Assembly (NCBI GenBank): GCA_029550525.1
Contig: JAKPHF010000048.1
Coordinates: forward strand, 226,181-290,180
DNA length: 64,000 nt
Direction of reading: 5' to 3'
Origin: Planctomycetota bacterium
Lineage (GTDB): Bacteria > Planctomycetota > Phycisphaerae > UBA1845 > PWPN01
The notes under the pieces were generated by a model, which saw only the letters and a list, made by a program, of their open reading frames with translations, was not told the DNA's origin and ran no database searches. The position numbers and the translations under genes are program-made. This document shows positions 1 through 8,608 of the stretch, piece after piece (position 1 is the stretch's first letter; every line of letters starts with the position of its first letter).

Positions 1-1054
1 CCTCGGCCATCTGATGCAGCCGGTCCATCGCTACCCGTCCCAGCCGAGCGGCGTTCTCCAGGTATTCTTCCTGTATCAGCTCCAACGTCGCTAGCGCGGC
101 AGCACACGACACCGGATTGCCCCCGAACGTCGAGCCCTGCGAGCCGGGTGGCCACTGCATGACGTCGGCGCCGGCGATCACCGCACCGAGCGGCATACCG
201 CTGGCGAGCCCCTTGGCCAAACAGATGATGTCCGGCTCGACTCCCCAGTGCTCTACGGCAAACAGCCGGCCCGTGCGGCCCATCCCGCTTTGAATCTCGT
301 CGGCCACCAGCAGGATGCCGTGCTTCGTGCACAGCTCGCGCAGACGCGGGAGAAAATCGTCCGGTGGAACGATGTAACCGCCTTCGCCGAGAATGGGCTC
401 GACGAAGATAGCTGCCACCTCGTCGGGCGGTACCTCGCGCTTGAACAGCGTTTTTTCGATAGAATCCACGTCACCGTAATCGGCGTGGGCCACCATGGGC
501 ACGAGCGGGCCGAAGCGCTCCTTCTGTCGCACCTTGGACGCAGTGAGCGACAGGGCGCCCATGGAGCGGCCGTGAAACGCGCCGTAAAACGCGATGATCC
601 ACTTGCGGTGTGTGGAGTGGCGAGCCAGCTTCATCGACGCTTCGATCGCCTCGGTGCCGCTGTTGGTGAACAGCACGCGTTTGGCGCCGTTGCCGGGCGC
701 CAGCGCAGCCAGCTTCTCAGCCAGCTCGATCATCGGCTCGTAGTAAAAGTCGCTGCCGCACATGTGGATGAGCTGCTGCGACTGTCGTTGAATGGCTTCA
801 ACCACGTGCGGGTGACAATGCCCGGTCGAGCACACCGCAATGCCGGCGGTGAAATCGAGAAACCGGTTGCCGTCGAGATCCTCGATCACGCAGCCCTGGG
901 CCCGCCGGACAGCCAAGGGATAGGGTCGAGTATTTGACGTCGACGTGACGCGATGATCGCGGGCGACTGCCGCTCGTACGTGGGGCCCCGGTGGAGGCAC
1001 CGCGATGAACGGTGCCGGCTCCAGTGTCGTTTTGTCCGCGTATGCAACAGCCAT
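1..1054 (-). CDS. Class-III PLP-dependent aminotransferase (acetylornithine/GABA/lysine aminotransferase-like), 3' end outside the window
   Basis: My own translation of the minus strand: MAVAYADKTTLEPAPFIAVPPPGPHVRAAVARDHRVTSTSNTRPYPLAVRRAQGCVIEDLDGNRFLDFTAGIAVCSTGHCHPHVVEAI...VLFTNSGTEAIEASMKLAR...FVEPILGEGGY...DEIQSGMGRTGR. Preceded by AAAGGAGGGCAGGC. Missing from the ORF track because it runs off the edge. Confidence 0.93.
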   Translation of the reverse strand, partial: MAVAYADKTTLEPAPFIAVPPPGPHVRAAVARDHRVTSTSNTRPYPLAVRRAQGCVIEDLDGNRFLDFTAGIAVCSTGHCHPHVVEAIQRQSQQLIHMCGSDFYYEPMIELAEKLAALAPGNGAKRVLFTNSGTEAIEASMKLARHSTHRKWIIAFYGAFHGRSMGALSLTASKVRQKERFGPLVPMVAHADYGDVDSIEKTLFKREVPPDEVAAIFVEPILGEGGYIVPPDDFLPRLRELCTKHGILLVADEIQSGMGRTGRLFAVEHWGVEPDIICLAKGLASGMPLGAVIAGADVMQWPPGSQGSTFGGNPVSCAAALATLELIQEEYLENAARLGRVAMDRLHQMAE

Positions 1055-1164
1055 GCCTGCCCTCCTTTGTGAGCGTGCGTGAAGATGCGAACGTGGCGAA
1101 GTGCCGGCGCGTGAATACGTGACGCGTTCTCACGTGCTCATGGGCAGCACCTTCGCATATCCGT

Positions 1165-2712
1165 TCATTCGCTGTCGAACCGTATCCCCTGAGCCAGCGG
1201 CAGTTCGGTCGAGTAGTTGATGGTGACCGTCTGCCGCCGCATGTATTGCTTCCAGGCGTCCGAGCCTGATTCGCGTCCGCCGCCGGTGTCCTTCTCGCCG
1301 CCGAAGGCTCCGCCGATTTCCGCCCCGCTCGTGCCGATGTTGACGTTCGCGATGCCGCAGTCACTGCCGGCCGCGGACAGAAATCGCTCGGCAGCCAGCA
1401 AATCGCGGGTGAAGATTGCGGATGACAGGCCTTGCGGAACGTCGTTGTTGATGTGGATGGCCTCGGCGAGATCCTCGTACTCCATGAGGTAGAGGATGGG
1501 AGCAAACGTCTCCTCGCGAACGATTTCGGCCTGCGGGCTGATGGCCACGATGCAGGGCGTCACGTAGCAGCCGCCGGGATACTGGCTTCCGCTGAGTGGC
1601 TCGCCGCCGAAGAGGACACGACCACCCTGAGCGCGGGCCTGTTCGAGGGCGGCCATCATGTCTTTCACGGCGCCCGTATCGACCAGCGGGCCCATCCGTG
1701 TGTCGGGATCCAGCGGGTTGCCGACGCGCACCTGCCGATAGGCAGCCAGCAATCGTTGCGTCAGTGCCTGGCTCACGGACTTGTGCACGACGACCCGACG
1801 GGTGGTCGTGCAGCGCTGGCCGGCGGTGCCGACGGCCCCGAACAGGATGGCTCGCGTGGCCAGGTCGAGGTCGGCTTCGGGTGTCACAATAATGGCGTTA
1901 TTGCCGCCCAGCTCCAGAAGCGTGCGGCCCAGCCGCCGGCCGACGACCTCGGCCACCCGCCGGCCCATGCGGCAACTGCCCGTGGCCGACACCAGCCGGA
2001 TGCGCGGATCGGCAAGCAGGGCCTCACCCACGTCGCTCGACGAGCCGATGGCGAGCGAGAAGATGGCCGAGTCCACGCCCTGAGCTCGGCATACTTCAGC
2101 CGCCAGCCGCGTACAGGCGATCGCCGTGAGCGGCGTCTTGGACGACGGTTTCCAGATCATGGTGTCGCCGCACGCCGCCGCGATGGCGGCGTTCCAGCTC
2201 CACACGGCCGTGGGGAAATTGAAGGCGGTGATGATGCCGATCACGCCGAGCGGATGCCACTGCTCGTACATGCGATGCTCGGGCCGCTCGGACGGCATGG
2301 TCAGACCGTAAAGCTGCCGCGAAAGTCCGACGGCAAAGTCGCAGATGTCGATCATCTCCTGCACTTCGCCGCGGGCCTCGACGATGATCTTTCCCGTTTC
2401 CAGCGTGATCAGTTGGGCCAAGTCCTCCTTGGCGTCCCGCAAGGCGTCGCCCAACGCGCGGATGACCTGACCCCGCCGTGGTGCGGGTATGTCACGCCAG
2501 CGTGCGAAGGCGTCGGCCGCTCGTTCGATGATGACGTTGATTTCGCGACCCGTGATTTGTTCGACAGAGGCGAGGGGCCGACCATCAATGGGGGAGACCG
2601 ACTCGATCCTACTGCGGCCGCCGAGCCACTCGCCGCAATAACCTCCGGGATTGTCTGACCCGATCCCAAAGCGGGTCAGCGCGTTCGCCGCCGAATGGGT
2701 TGTGCTGGTCAC
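1165..2712 (-). CDS. Aldehyde dehydrogenase, ALDH7/antiquitin-like (alpha-aminoadipic semialdehyde dehydrogenase family)
   Basis: 515 aa; ALDH motifs TLLELGGNNAIIV and FGAVGTAGQRCTTTRR. Confidence 0.93.
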   Translation of the reverse strand: MTSTTHSAANALTRFGIGSDNPGGYCGEWLGGRSRIESVSPIDGRPLASVEQITGREINVIIERAADAFARWRDIPAPRRGQVIRALGDALRDAKEDLAQLITLETGKIIVEARGEVQEMIDICDFAVGLSRQLYGLTMPSERPEHRMYEQWHPLGVIGIITAFNFPTAVWSWNAAIAAACGDTMIWKPSSKTPLTAIACTRLAAEVCRAQGVDSAIFSLAIGSSSDVGEALLADPRIRLVSATGSCRMGRRVAEVVGRRLGRTLLELGGNNAIIVTPEADLDLATRAILFGAVGTAGQRCTTTRRVVVHKSVSQALTQRLLAAYRQVRVGNPLDPDTRMGPLVDTGAVKDMMAALEQARAQGGRVLFGGEPLSGSQYPGGCYVTPCIVAISPQAEIVREETFAPILYLMEYEDLAEAIHINNDVPQGLSSAIFTRDLLAAERFLSAAGSDCGIANVNIGTSGAEIGGAFGGEKDTGGGRESGSDAWKQYMRRQTVTINYSTELPLAQGIRFDSE

Positions 2713-2858
2713 GTGCGGGTCCTCCGGGAGAACCGCGTCTCACGAGACAGGCGAATGCGGAGAGCGGTTTCCCGCTGATGTCCGGATAATTGTAGAGGGG
2801 CCGGCCGTGCTGACCCGTCGGTTTCTGAGGCTTGAGCAAGAATCAGCGAACTCTTGGG

Positions 2859-2877
2859 GGCGGGCATCTTGCCCGCC
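2859..2877. repeat. Perfect 8-bp inverted repeat GGCGGGCA-TCT-TGCCCGCC (hairpin, terminator-like or REP-like)
   Basis: Read directly from sequence. Confidence 0.8.
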
Positions 2878-3146
2878 TGAATGCAACCGCTGTCGGCGGA
2901 TTGACGTCGGTTCGCAGATGTTATCGTGCCTCTTTATCGGACGTGTGACCCGTTACCGTCCGCCGGGTACGCCAAGCGCCCGAGCCGCCACCCAGGGGCC
3001 GTCCATCCCAATGGTGGCGACAGCGTGCACCGGCGGTTCAGCAGCCTGCTGCACCCCGTCAGGCGAGCAGATTCTCCCAAAGCAGTGACGCACGAGCGAG
3101 CAAGCGGTTATAATGCGGGGCTTGCCCGTAGGCCGGAGAGCGGGGA

Positions 3147-4055
3147 TTGGCAGGGACCATGGAAGAACCAACGACTGCAGAAGTGGGCGAGCGTCTGGCG
3201 GCATGGGCCGGCCGGTTCAACGCGCGATTTGAGGCTCTGCTCGTGCCGAGCGAACCGGTTCCGCCCATCATGGTCGAGGCGGTGCGGTATGCTGCGGCCA
3301 GCGGGGGCAAGCGGGTGCGGCCCTACATCGTGACCCGCACGTGCGAGTTGTGCGGGGGAACCGAGGACGATGCACTACCCGCGGCGGCCGCGCTCGAGTG
3401 CGTGCACGCATTCTCGCTGGTCCACGACGATCTGCCGGCCATGGACAACGATGACTTTCGCCGCGGGCGGCCGACGTGTCACAAGGCCTATGGCGAGGCC
3501 GTGGCCATTCTTGCCGGCGACGCACTGGTGACGCTGGCGTTCGAGTTGTTGGCCACGCGGATGAAAGATCCGCAGAAGATCGTCCGGGCGGTCACCGAAC
3601 TGGCTCGGGGAGCAGGCTGGGCCGGCATGATCGGCGGCCAGACCGAAGATATCCTCGGCGAAAAATGTGCCCCGGATCTGGAACGCGTGCGTCAGATTCA
3701 CCGGGGCAAGACGGCTCGTCTGTTCGAAGCCGCCGGCCGATTGGGGGCGATCAGCGCCGGAGCCGACGAGGCTCAAACTTCGGCTGCAGCCGAGTTTGGA
3801 CACTATCTCGGCCTGGCCTTCCAGATCGCCGACGACATTTTGGACGTCACCGGGAGCGCTCAGGAACTGGGCAAAGCGGTGGCCAAGGACGCCCAGGCGG
3901 GAAAACAAACGTATCCGGCGGCCGTAGGATTGGAGGAGAGTCGCAGGATCGCCCGCACGTTCGTGGATAAAGCCATCGGCGCGTTGAGGATTTTCGGACC
4001 GGCGGCCGATGATTTAAGGGCCTTGGTCCGCTTCGTCATCGACCGCAAGAAGTGA
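3147..4055 (+). CDS. ispA: Polyprenyl synthetase (farnesyl/geranylgeranyl diphosphate synthase)
   Basis: SGGKRVRPY, LVHDDLPAMDNDDFRRGRPTCHK (first DDxxD-type motif), FQIADDILDV (second); internal ATG at 3159 is also possible. Confidence 0.94.
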   Translation: MAGTMEEPTTAEVGERLAAWAGRFNARFEALLVPSEPVPPIMVEAVRYAAASGGKRVRPYIVTRTCELCGGTEDDALPAAAALECVHAFSLVHDDLPAMDNDDFRRGRPTCHKAYGEAVAILAGDALVTLAFELLATRMKDPQKIVRAVTELARGAGWAGMIGGQTEDILGEKCAPDLERVRQIHRGKTARLFEAAGRLGAISAGADEAQTSAAAEFGHYLGLAFQIADDILDVTGSAQELGKAVAKDAQAGKQTYPAAVGLEESRRIARTFVDKAIGALRIFGPAADDLRALVRFVIDRKK

Positions 4056-4068
4056 CTTCGTCTCTCCA

Positions 4069-6072
4069 GTGGAGAATGCCTTCGAGATGAGTTTACTGTC
4101 CGACATCAATCACCCGTCGCAGCTGCGCCGACTGTCCATCGCACAACTCGAGCAATTGGCCGTCGAGATCCGCCGGCGGATTCTGGACGTGGTGGGCAAG
4201 GCCGGAGGCCACTTGGCCAGCAACCTGGGTGTCACGGAGTTGACCATCGCGCTGCATTACTGCTTCGATTTCGAGCGGGATCGGCTGCTGTGGGACGTCG
4301 GCCACCAGTGCTACCCGCACAAGCTGCTGACCGGCCGCAACTCGCGCTTCGACACGCTGCGGCAGGCGGGCGGGATCAGTGGGTTTCCCAGCACCGCGGA
4401 GAGCCCGTTCGACGTGTTCGATGTCGGACACGCCGGCACGGCGATCGCCAGTGCCATTGGCTTGGCCCGCGGCGAATCGCTACAGGGTCGCGACACCCGC
4501 GTGGTGGCCGTGGTGGGCGACGCGAGCATCGTCAACGGCCTGTCGTTCGAAGGTCTCAACCAGGCGGGCACGCTCGATCGCCAGCTGCTGGTCATTCTGA
4601 ACGACAACAGTTGGGGCATCGCCCCGACGCAAGGCGCTCTGGCCGAGTACCTGGCCAAGTTCCGCACCAGTACGCTGTATGAGGAGGTCAAGCGGCGGGC
4701 CAAGCAGATTCTCCCCCAGGTGCCGGTGATCGGACAGTCCATGGCCGACGCCCTGGGTCACCTGAAGGAAGGCGTCAAGGCCACGCTTTCGCAGCCCCAG
4801 ATCTTCGAGCAGCTGGGTTTCGTGTACTGCGGGCCGGTACCCGGGCACAACATCGCTCAGCTCATCGAGTTCCTCCAGCTGCTGAAGGACGTCAAGCACC
4901 CGGTGCTGCTGCACGTGCACACGAACAAGGGCGAGGGCGCCGATTTCGCCCGCAAGGAACCGGGCCGGTTCCATTCGCCCAAGCCGTTTGTGGTCGAAAA
5001 CGGCGTGGCCACCATTCCGAAGGGTAACGGCAAGAGCTGGACGGCCGCATTTTCCGATGCCCTGGTGGAACTCGCCGCGGAGGACGAAAAGATCGTCGCG
5101 CTCACCGCTGCCATGCCCGATGGCACTGGGCTCGACAAGTTCGCCAAGACGTTCCCGAACCGGTTCTTCGACATCGGCATTGCCGAGAGCTGTACGGTGG
5201 ACGTCGCTGCCGGCATGGCCAAGTCCGGTCTCAAGCCGGTCGTGGCCATCTATTCGACGTTCCTCCAGCGCGGATTCGACCAGATCTTCCAGGAAGTGGT
5301 GCTGCAGGGCTTGCCGGTGGTGTTCTGCATGGATCGGGCAGGCCTGGTCGGCGGCGACGGGGCCGTGCACCACGGGTTCCTGGACATCTGTTACCTTCGC
5401 GGGCTACCGGAAATGACCTTGTTGGCTCCCGCCGACGAGAACGAGTTGAAAGCGGCCTTGCGCTTCGCGCTGGCCCAGCCGCGGGCGTGTGCGATTCGTT
5501 ACCCGCGAGCCAACGTTCCCAAGCCGATGGGCGATGCGCCGCCGTTCGTGCGCGGTCAGGCTCGGCTCATGCGCGAGGGTCGGGATGCAACGATCCTGGC
5601 CTACGGTTCCACCGTGGAGCCCGCGTTGGATGCGGCTGAACTGCTGGCCAGCCAAGATCTGTTCGTCCGCGTGTACAACGCCCGATTCGCCAAGCCCATC
5701 GATGAGGACATGATTCGCACGGCGCTCAGCGCTGGGCCGAACCATCCGGTCATTACTGTGGAGGACCATTCGATCGTGGGAGGTTTCGGCAGCGCGGTGC
5801 TGGAAACCGCGCAAGAACTCGGGCTGTCCGCGCAGCATCTGATTCGGCTGGGTATGCCGGCCGACCGGTTCGTTCGACACGGCTCGCGGTCCGGTCAGTT
5901 GGCCGAGTGCGGCATCGACGCAGCGGGCATCGCAGCAGCAGTGAGCGAGGCACTGAACCTCCGACGTGCCAACACGGAGCCGCGACCCGGGCGGCGAGAC
6001 GTCAGTTTGGCCGGGCCTCCCGTCAAGTTGCCACGCGCTGCCGACGCGAAGACCGGCCCGAGTGCCTGTTGA
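4069..6072 (+). CDS. dxs: 1-deoxy-D-xylulose-5-phosphate synthase
   Basis: 667 aa transketolase-like protein: GHLASNLGVTELTIALHYCFD, VGDASIVNGLSFEGLN, DIGIAESCTVDVAAGMA; start may be ATG 4087. Confidence 0.95.
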   Translation: MENAFEMSLLSDINHPSQLRRLSIAQLEQLAVEIRRRILDVVGKAGGHLASNLGVTELTIALHYCFDFERDRLLWDVGHQCYPHKLLTGRNSRFDTLRQAGGISGFPSTAESPFDVFDVGHAGTAIASAIGLARGESLQGRDTRVVAVVGDASIVNGLSFEGLNQAGTLDRQLLVILNDNSWGIAPTQGALAEYLAKFRTSTLYEEVKRRAKQILPQVPVIGQSMADALGHLKEGVKATLSQPQIFEQLGFVYCGPVPGHNIAQLIEFLQLLKDVKHPVLLHVHTNKGEGADFARKEPGRFHSPKPFVVENGVATIPKGNGKSWTAAFSDALVELAAEDEKIVALTAAMPDGTGLDKFAKTFPNRFFDIGIAESCTVDVAAGMAKSGLKPVVAIYSTFLQRGFDQIFQEVVLQGLPVVFCMDRAGLVGGDGAVHHGFLDICYLRGLPEMTLLAPADENELKAALRFALAQPRACAIRYPRANVPKPMGDAPPFVRGQARLMREGRDATILAYGSTVEPALDAAELLASQDLFVRVYNARFAKPIDEDMIRTALSAGPNHPVITVEDHSIVGGFGSAVLETAQELGLSAQHLIRLGMPADRFVRHGSRSGQLAECGIDAAGIAAAVSEALNLRRANTEPRPGRRDVSLAGPPVKLPRAADAKTGPSAC

Positions 6073-6183
6073 TCTTGCTTTCGTTCGCTATCGCCGGCGG
6101 GCTTGCATAGACTCAAAGAGCCTGGCTTGGGTATGGGCGGTAGCGAGCCGGCGGCGTTCTCTCAGTGGAAAGGCTGAGCGTGC

Positions 6184-7503
6184 ATGGCACCTGAGTCGCT
6201 GATCTCGTTGGCCTGCCTGTGGCTGACCGTCAGCATCAAGGTTGCCGTGGTGTACGCAGTTGCACGGCTGGCGAGCGTCACAGTTGCTCGCGATCGGCCG
6301 GCGTGGCGCTCTTTTCTCTGGGTCGCCGTCCTCGCCAGTTTCCCCGGCCTGACGCTGCTCGAGTGGACAGGGACTCGCCCGAATTCGATTCTGCGTGCTT
6401 TCCTCGTCAAATTGCCGGATGACGTTCTTGCTTTTGCCGTCCACGTTTGTGCTGGCGGCAGTGTGATGTTGCTCGGCCTGCTCGCTCATTCAGCCGTGCG
6501 TCTGAGTCTGTTGCGGTCTTACTCATCTCCGCTGGAGGTGGTACTGCCCGCCGAGTGGAAGCACAAGACTCGGGTGGCCGCACACTCCTATCTTCTGCAG
6601 ACCGTGGCACTATTAAGGAACGGCCAGATTTCGGCACCGACGTCGTTCGGACTTCTCCGGCCGGTCATCGTTCTGTCCGATCCGCCCGTCGGTACGGTCT
6701 ACCGGCACTTCGTGCGAGCGGCTCTCGTTCACGAACTGATCAAGACACTGCGCTTCGACGCCTTGTGGGTGCTACTGGCTCGGCTGGTACAATGCGCGTT
6801 CTTTGCTCACCCGCTGGCCTGGCGGGCATTTCGCCACTATTGCCTCGCCCGCGAGCAAGTCTGTGACCGTTGGGCGGTGCGCACGACGGGCGAGATCAGC
6901 GAGTATGAAGACTGCCTGCTGTCCATGGCCCGGCAATCGCCCCGATGGATCGCTATGTCACTGGACATGCCCATGGACGGGACAACGCCTCGCGACATGC
7001 GTCTTCGAATCCGGGATCTTCAAAACCACGAACGGTCCGAATCGCTCGCTCCCTGGGCAAGTCTCGTTGCTGTTGTCGGCTGGATGTTGCTCCTTGCGGT
7101 CGTCGCCGCGGTCAACGTGGCGCCGGCGGAAGGTCATGCAACTGCCGGTCTGGTGTTCCACATGCGGCCCATGCTCGTGGGTCTGACGGCAACGATCCTC
7201 GCCGGAGGTGCGCTCGGCATCGGGATTCTGCTCTCCCGATGTCGCTCGACACAGCTCACGCCGCCTATCGACGGCATCGCCGGCCGGTCTCGGCAGACAT
7301 TGGTCGAATGCGTCCAGCGGATCGAGCGCGAGTGGCAGAGCGTCCGGGCGAGCATTTGGGGAACCGCCCGGCGACTCGAGCTGGTTCTGTTTATGGTGTT
7401 CGTGTTGGCTGCTACGGTAAGCTTGTGGTGGGTCGCCGGCGGTGGCGAAACGAACGCGTGGGAGTTCTCAGAGACGCGGATACATGAACTCTACGGACGC
7501 TGA
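6184..7503 (+). CDS. M56/BlaR1-like membrane protein with degenerate HExxH motif (HELIK)
   Basis: Multiple TM segments; LVHELIKTLRFDALWVLLARLVQCAFFAHPLAWRAFRHYCLAREQVCD aligns by eye with the M56 core HELAHLrRxD..FFHPAvW....EREhcCD. Confidence 0.8.
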   Translation: MAPESLISLACLWLTVSIKVAVVYAVARLASVTVARDRPAWRSFLWVAVLASFPGLTLLEWTGTRPNSILRAFLVKLPDDVLAFAVHVCAGGSVMLLGLLAHSAVRLSLLRSYSSPLEVVLPAEWKHKTRVAAHSYLLQTVALLRNGQISAPTSFGLLRPVIVLSDPPVGTVYRHFVRAALVHELIKTLRFDALWVLLARLVQCAFFAHPLAWRAFRHYCLAREQVCDRWAVRTTGEISEYEDCLLSMARQSPRWIAMSLDMPMDGTTPRDMRLRIRDLQNHERSESLAPWASLVAVVGWMLLLAVVAAVNVAPAEGHATAGLVFHMRPMLVGLTATILAGGALGIGILLSRCRSTQLTPPIDGIAGRSRQTLVECVQRIEREWQSVRASIWGTARRLELVLFMVFVLAATVSLWWVAGGGETNAWEFSETRIHELYGR

Positions 7504-8077
7504 ACGTGAACCCAACCAGGGCAAGCGGCGGAGTCAGGCCGGCATGGGGATAGGCGAGGCCTACGCCATACTGGGCCTTGAGTCCGGTGCCAGCCCGCAA
7601 CAGGTTCACGCTGCCTATCGACGGCTCGCTCTGAAGTATCATCCCGACCGCAACCCCGGCCACGAAAACCTCGAGCATTTCAAGCGATTGGCGGCAGCCT
7701 ACCGATTGCTGCGGAACAAATTCCGGCTTGATCGGACTGATTCGCAGCTGGTCCGCGGCGTGTGCGATCGCTGCGGCGAGTACGCCGTAGTGCACCAGAC
7801 GCTGGATGGAAGCCGTTCCTGTGCGACCTGTCTGAGCTTCTTCAACCGGCGCCCGCTCCTGCCTGCTCCGACCATCACCATCGTCACTTGCGCCACAACC
7901 ATCGTTCTGCTCGCGCTGGCTCTGGGCTGCCTCCTGGCAGGATTGATCCTCTCAAGTCCCGGGTACCTGCTCATGACCATCGTGTTGGGGGTCAGCGCGC
8001 TGGTCAGTTTGGCTGTGACCTGCGTGACTGTGGTTTACACGGCCGATCCACATCACCTGTCGAGAAGGCGAACATAG
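7484..8077 (+). CDS. J-domain (DnaJ-like) protein with Cys4 zinc-ribbon-like motif and C-terminal TM segments
   Basis: AYAILGLESGASPQQVHAAYRRLALKYHPDRNPG (HPD motif); CDRCGEYAVVHQTLDGSRSCATC; two hydrophobic segments. Overlaps the previous CDS by 20 bp. Confidence 0.9.
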   Translation: MNSTDAEREPNQGKRRSQAGMGIGEAYAILGLESGASPQQVHAAYRRLALKYHPDRNPGHENLEHFKRLAAAYRLLRNKFRLDRTDSQLVRGVCDRCGEYAVVHQTLDGSRSCATCLSFFNRRPLLPAPTITIVTCATTIVLLALALGCLLAGLILSSPGYLLMTIVLGVSALVSLAVTCVTVVYTADPHHLSRRRT

Positions 8078-8168
8078 ATCTGGCTGGCTGGGGGAACCTA
8101 CCGTCTGCGCGCAGAGGTCGCGCGCATGAATGTTGAGCCTTCGATACTTCCGCGAGACAACTGAGGCT

Positions 8169-8363
8169 TTACGAGGCCGCGGTCATGCGCGACGTGATCT
8201 CGCGTCGCATGGATCCGCGATATGGGCTCGGCGAGCCGGACTGCCGTGCGCTGGCAGGGGAAAATGCCTGAGCCAGGAGTTCAGCCACGGAGAGCCGTTG
8301 TGACGATGTCGGCGTGCAACCGTTCTTGCTGCAGCCCGTCAGGCCTTTGCACTGGACACACAT
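8169..8363 (-). CDS. Small Cys-rich protein, 64 aa (MCVQCKGLTGCSKNGCTPTSSQRL...)
   Basis: ATG preceded by AAAGGAGAGCCGATC (strong Shine-Dalgarno); four Cys in the first 16 residues; plausible upstream promoter. The ORF track gives a longer version starting at 8426. Confidence 0.7.
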   Translation of the reverse strand: MCVQCKGLTGCSKNGCTPTSSQRLSVAELLAQAFSPASARQSGSPSPYRGSMRREITSRMTAAS

Positions 8364-8415
8364 GATCGGCTCTCCTTTGGCGTTTGGAAGACAACCGCTA
8401 TATCGGCCGCCACCC

Positions 8416-8445
8416 ATTAGTAGCATTAATGCTGTGATTAGTCAA
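8416..8445 (-). promoter_or_regulatory. Putative promoter: TTGACT - 18 bp - ACTAAT, spacer contains the 12-bp perfect palindrome AGCATTAATGCT
   Basis: Reverse complement of 8416-8445 reads TTGACT AATCACAGCATTAATGCT ACTAAT; lies ~53 nt upstream of the small-ORF ATG. Confidence 0.55.
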
Positions 8446-8608
8446 TCGAAAACTGGCCTCCGAATAATCCGGACCTACTGAGCATCATTATACAATAACA
8501 TGCTCGTGATTATTTTCACTATTAGTATTTCTCATAAGTGGCGACTCGACAGAACCTCGGCGGGCCAGTCTACGACGTTGGCAAGGACACACGATCGGGA
8601 TGTGAGAC

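Noticed and set aside
1432-2658. 408-aa plus-strand ORF opposite the aldehyde dehydrogenase
   Set aside because: Shadow ORF; the minus strand carries full ALDH motifs.
2926-3333. 135-aa ORF in the gap before the polyprenyl synthase gene
   Set aside because: Overlaps the strong start of the synthase in another frame and has no recognisable motif; the gap is more likely repeat or leader DNA.
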